Of a DNA stretch of 7,314 bases, positions 6,135 through 7,314 are shown piece by piece; the first letter of the stretch is position 1; each line of letters starts with the position of its first letter. Where the stretch lies: the NCBI GenBank assembly GCA_012518475.1, contig JAAYSB010000309.1, positions 1-7,314 on the forward strand, given 5' to 3'. The notes beneath the pieces were generated by a model. That model was not told the origin of the DNA, made no database searches, and saw only the letters and a program-made list of their open reading frames with translations. The DNA is from Intrasporangiaceae bacterium. Lineage in GTDB: Bacteria; Actinomycetota; Actinomycetes; Actinomycetales; Dermatophilaceae. The position numbers and the translations under genes were made by a program.

Positions 6135-6152
6135 GAGTTCACGGTGGAACTC
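6135..6152 (-). promoter_or_regulatory. Small hairpin in the infC leader covering an alternative GTG
   Basis: GAGTTC (6152-6147) and GAACTC (6140-6135) form a perfect six-base stem with a six-base loop on the minus strand. The in-frame GTG at 6142-6140 lies partly in this stem, which argues against its use as the infC start. It could also space the ribosome-binding site from the upstream attenuator. Confidence 0.45.
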
Positions 6153-6158
6153 GCTGGA

Positions 6159-6197
6159 CAAACGAAAAGGCTCCTTGGCATGCGCGCAAGAAGCCTT
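6159..6197 (-). terminator. Intrinsic terminator-like attenuator in the infC leader
   Basis: On the minus strand AAGGCTTCTTG (6197-6187) pairs with CAAGGAGCCTT (6177-6167): 11 pairs with one G-U, closing a nine-base loop. The 3' arm runs directly into a U-tract and then TTTTCGTTTG (6168-6159). It lies inside the presumed infC leader, upstream of the coding start and in the same orientation, so termination here would control the whole infC-rpmI-rplT unit. Alternatively it could end the upstream sseB transcript. Structure is seen by eye; activity is inferred. Confidence 0.65.
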
Positions 6198-6342
6198 CGA
6201 GACGACCTCGTCGGCTGTGGGGCCGCTCGGTCGAGCACCTCGGGACCTCGGCCCCCTGTGTTTCCGTCGGGTGCCGGGTGGAAGCTCGTGAGCCTCTCTT
6301 GCGCTTGCGACCGCACCCTCGCTGGCGAAACCAGTGATGGCA

Positions 6343-6354
6343 CGGCCGAAGCCG
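6343..6354 (-). promoter_or_regulatory. UUCG tetraloop hairpin at the probable 5' end of the infC mRNA
   Basis: CGGC-TTCG-GCCG on the minus strand is a perfect four-pair stem with the very stable UUCG loop. It lies just downstream of the predicted transcription start near 6356, so it could cap and stabilise the 5' end. It is short, and chance is possible in GC-rich DNA. Confidence 0.3.
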
Positions 6355-6362
6355 GTGGGTCA

Positions 6363-6392
6363 AGAGTAGCAGCCCGTGCTCAGCAGCCCCAA
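6363..6392 (-). promoter_or_regulatory. Candidate infC operon promoter
   Basis: The minus strand has TACTCT (6368-6363) as a TANNNT -10 box and TTGGGG (6392-6387) as a weak -35 box, 18 bases apart. Transcription would start near 6356, giving a leader of about 255 bases before the AUC start. A TTGACC at 6363-6358 is an alternative -35 but has no good -10 at the right distance. Confidence 0.4.
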
Positions 6393-6440
6393 ACGGCAGC
6401 GCATGGGTATGCCTCGCTCACCTCTCCCCGTGCTGCTGTC

Positions 6441-6476
6441 TGGCACGTGGGGCCGGTATCGTGCCATGGCCCCACG
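6441..6476. repeat. Two overlapping inverted repeats in the sseB-infC spacer
   Basis: CGTGGGGCC (6446-6454) and GGCCCCACG (6468-6476) are perfect nine-base arms with a 13-base centre. TGGCAC (6441-6446) and GTGCCA (6461-6466) are perfect six-base arms that overlap the first pair. The two pairings share sequence and largely exclude each other. There is no adjacent T-tract on either strand, so a classical terminator is unlikely; an operator or a switching RNA fold is possible. The stretch 6360-6587 otherwise shows no supported gene. Confidence 0.5.
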
Positions 6477-6512
6477 AAGAAGGCCGACACCGGCCGCGCG
6501 GGTGAAGGGGTC

Positions 6513-6546
6513 TCGCCATTCCGCTGCAGTTGCAGCCAGATGGCGA
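6513..6546. repeat. Nested palindrome just downstream of sseB
   Basis: TCGCCAT (6513-6519) and ATGGCGA (6540-6546) are perfect seven-base arms. Inside them, GCTGC (6523-6527) and GCAGC (6532-6536) form a second stem with a four-base loop. It begins 41 bases past the sseB stop. No T-run follows on the minus strand, so it may be a U-poor hairpin that ends or protects the sseB message, or a protein site. Confidence 0.45.
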
Positions 6547-6587
6547 CCGACGGGCGCGGGTTCGCTGCGGTCAGCCTGTCGCCGCGG

Positions 6588-7314
6588 TCAGCTTGTCGCG
6601 AGGATGAACGAGAGCCCGTCGACGCGGGCCCGGAACTCCCCGTCCGTGGCGAGCTTCTCCCCCACCCGGGTCGCGAGCGCCTGGATCGTCTCGCTCGTCA
6701 GCCCCTCGGGGAGGACCAGCCGGATGCCGAGGACGCCCTGGCCCGCCGGCTCCCCCTCGACGAGGTCATGGTCGAGGACGAGCTCCTCCGGCGCGAGGGC
6801 GTGCGCGACGGACTGGGCTACGAACGGGTCCTCGTGACCGGGCAGCCACTCCTGGCCCTGCGCGAGGGCCCACACCATCGAAGGACGCAGGACGAAGGTG
6901 TCCGGGCCGGCGACGTCGACGACGATTACGTCGCACTTCTCGGTGATCGCCGCCTGGGCGGCGCGCTGTGCCTCCACGGGGATCGGGCGGGCCTTGTCGT
7001 CCCACTCGGTGAGCGCATACGTCCCGGTGAACACCGGCAGGGCGCGCTGCCCGTCGGGGGCGGTGAGGGAGACCATCGCCATGTCGCTGGTCTTGTCGGT
7101 GAGCAGTCCGTCGACCTCCTCGACCTCGCCGGGGACGGCGACGACGGGGACGAGGAAACGGCTCGCTGCCAGAGCAGCCATCCAGGTCCGCTCGTCGGAG
7201 GGGTTCGCCCGGGCGATGACGAGGGCCTCATCGGCGCTGCCGTCGTCGTGCTCGAAGCCGGTCGGGTCGAGCGAGCGACCCGAGAAGGTCTGGCCCGCCG
7301 AGTCGTGAGTGCGA
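6588..7314 (-). CDS. SseB-family protein, 5' end outside window
   Basis: 241 codons plus stop, with the frame open to the right edge, so the true start is outside the window. The readable N-terminal part (SAGQTFSGRSLDPTGFEHDDGSADEALVIAR, given here in pieces: SAGQTFSGRSL, PTGFEHDDGSAD) leads into a core with SRFLVPVVAV and TDKTSDMAMVSLTAPDGQ. LPVFTGTYALTEWD and VVDVAGPDTFVLRPSMVWALA follow. This matches SseB-like proteins often found beside infC in Actinobacteria. The C-terminal part (about the last 70 residues) resembles the SseB C-terminal region. There is no signal peptide or membrane span in the visible part. The family's cellular role in Actinobacteria is unknown to me, and the Salmonella secretion name should not be read as function. 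It is co-directional with infC but separated by about 487 bases, so it is probably a separate unit. Confidence 0.85.
   Translation of the reverse strand, partial: RTHDSAGQTFSGRSLDPTGFEHDDGSADEALVIARANPSDERTWMAALAASRFLVPVVAVPGEVEEVDGLLTDKTSDMAMVSLTAPDGQRALPVFTGTYALTEWDDKARPIPVEAQRAAQAAITEKCDVIVVDVAGPDTFVLRPSMVWALAQGQEWLPGHEDPFVAQSVAHALAPEELVLDHDLVEGEPAGQGVLGIRLVLPEGLTSETIQALATRVGEKLATDGEFRARVDGLSFILATS

Noticed and set aside
6101..6343. In-frame N-terminal extension of infC from ATG at 6343 or 6181
   Set aside because: The extension would run through the attenuator hairpin, has no conserved IF3 residues and no ribosome-binding site.
6376..6837. Plus-strand frame starting in the sseB-infC spacer and running over sseB; includes an ATG at 6466
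   Set aside because: The product is Arg/Ser-rich without a domain and most of it is antisense to sseB. A TATCGT at 6457-6462 is only three bases from that ATG, too close for a leaderless start.
1..7314. Search by eye for IS elements, transposases, CRISPR repeats, tRNA genes and toxin-antitoxin pairs
   Set aside because: No repeat array, terminal inverted repeats with a transposase, cloverleaf or toxin-like small gene pair was seen.

Overview
The window reads as chromosome from a high-GC actinobacterium. Third codon positions are almost all G or C, GTG starts are common, and one transcript is probably leaderless. The PheS N-terminus, the IF3 body and the TrmH-type methyltransferase resemble those of Micrococcales, perhaps an Intrasporangiaceae-like genus; that placement rests on family memory, not a search. 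No mobile element, CRISPR array, tRNA or rRNA gene was seen.

Layout. Positions 1-761 (minus) hold the first 253 codons of pheS, the phenylalanyl-tRNA synthetase alpha subunit, which runs off the left edge. Positions 762-986 are a divergent control region with a strong nested hairpin in the presumed pheS leader and a very short reading frame containing Phe. Positions 987-2702 (plus) hold a two-gene unit: a TrpB2-type PLP enzyme and a small ArsC-family arsenate reductase. From 2659 to 7314 everything is on the minus strand. In transcription order this is an SseB-family protein (5' end outside the window), a 487-base spacer rich in structure, infC (IF3), rpmI (L35), rplT (L20), a TrmH/SpoU rRNA methyltransferase and a soluble PAS histidine kinase. 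The kinase gene overlaps the end of arsC tail to tail by 44 bases.

How it fits together. infC-rpmI-rplT is the classical translation operon, and the methyltransferase and kinase follow it with short gaps. pheS follows in the same orientation but is separated from them by the oppositely oriented trpB2-arsC pair. The richest regulatory signals are upstream of infC and pheS. infC appears to start at a rare AUC codon behind a good Shine-Dalgarno sequence, the kind of start through which IF3 limits its own synthesis. A terminator-like hairpin with a U-tract lies about 65 bases upstream, suggesting transcription attenuation.

No wholly new multi-gene system is evident. The most interesting items are the infC leader with its AUC start, the pheS leader, and the orphan cytoplasmic kinase attached to a ribosome-biogenesis operon.
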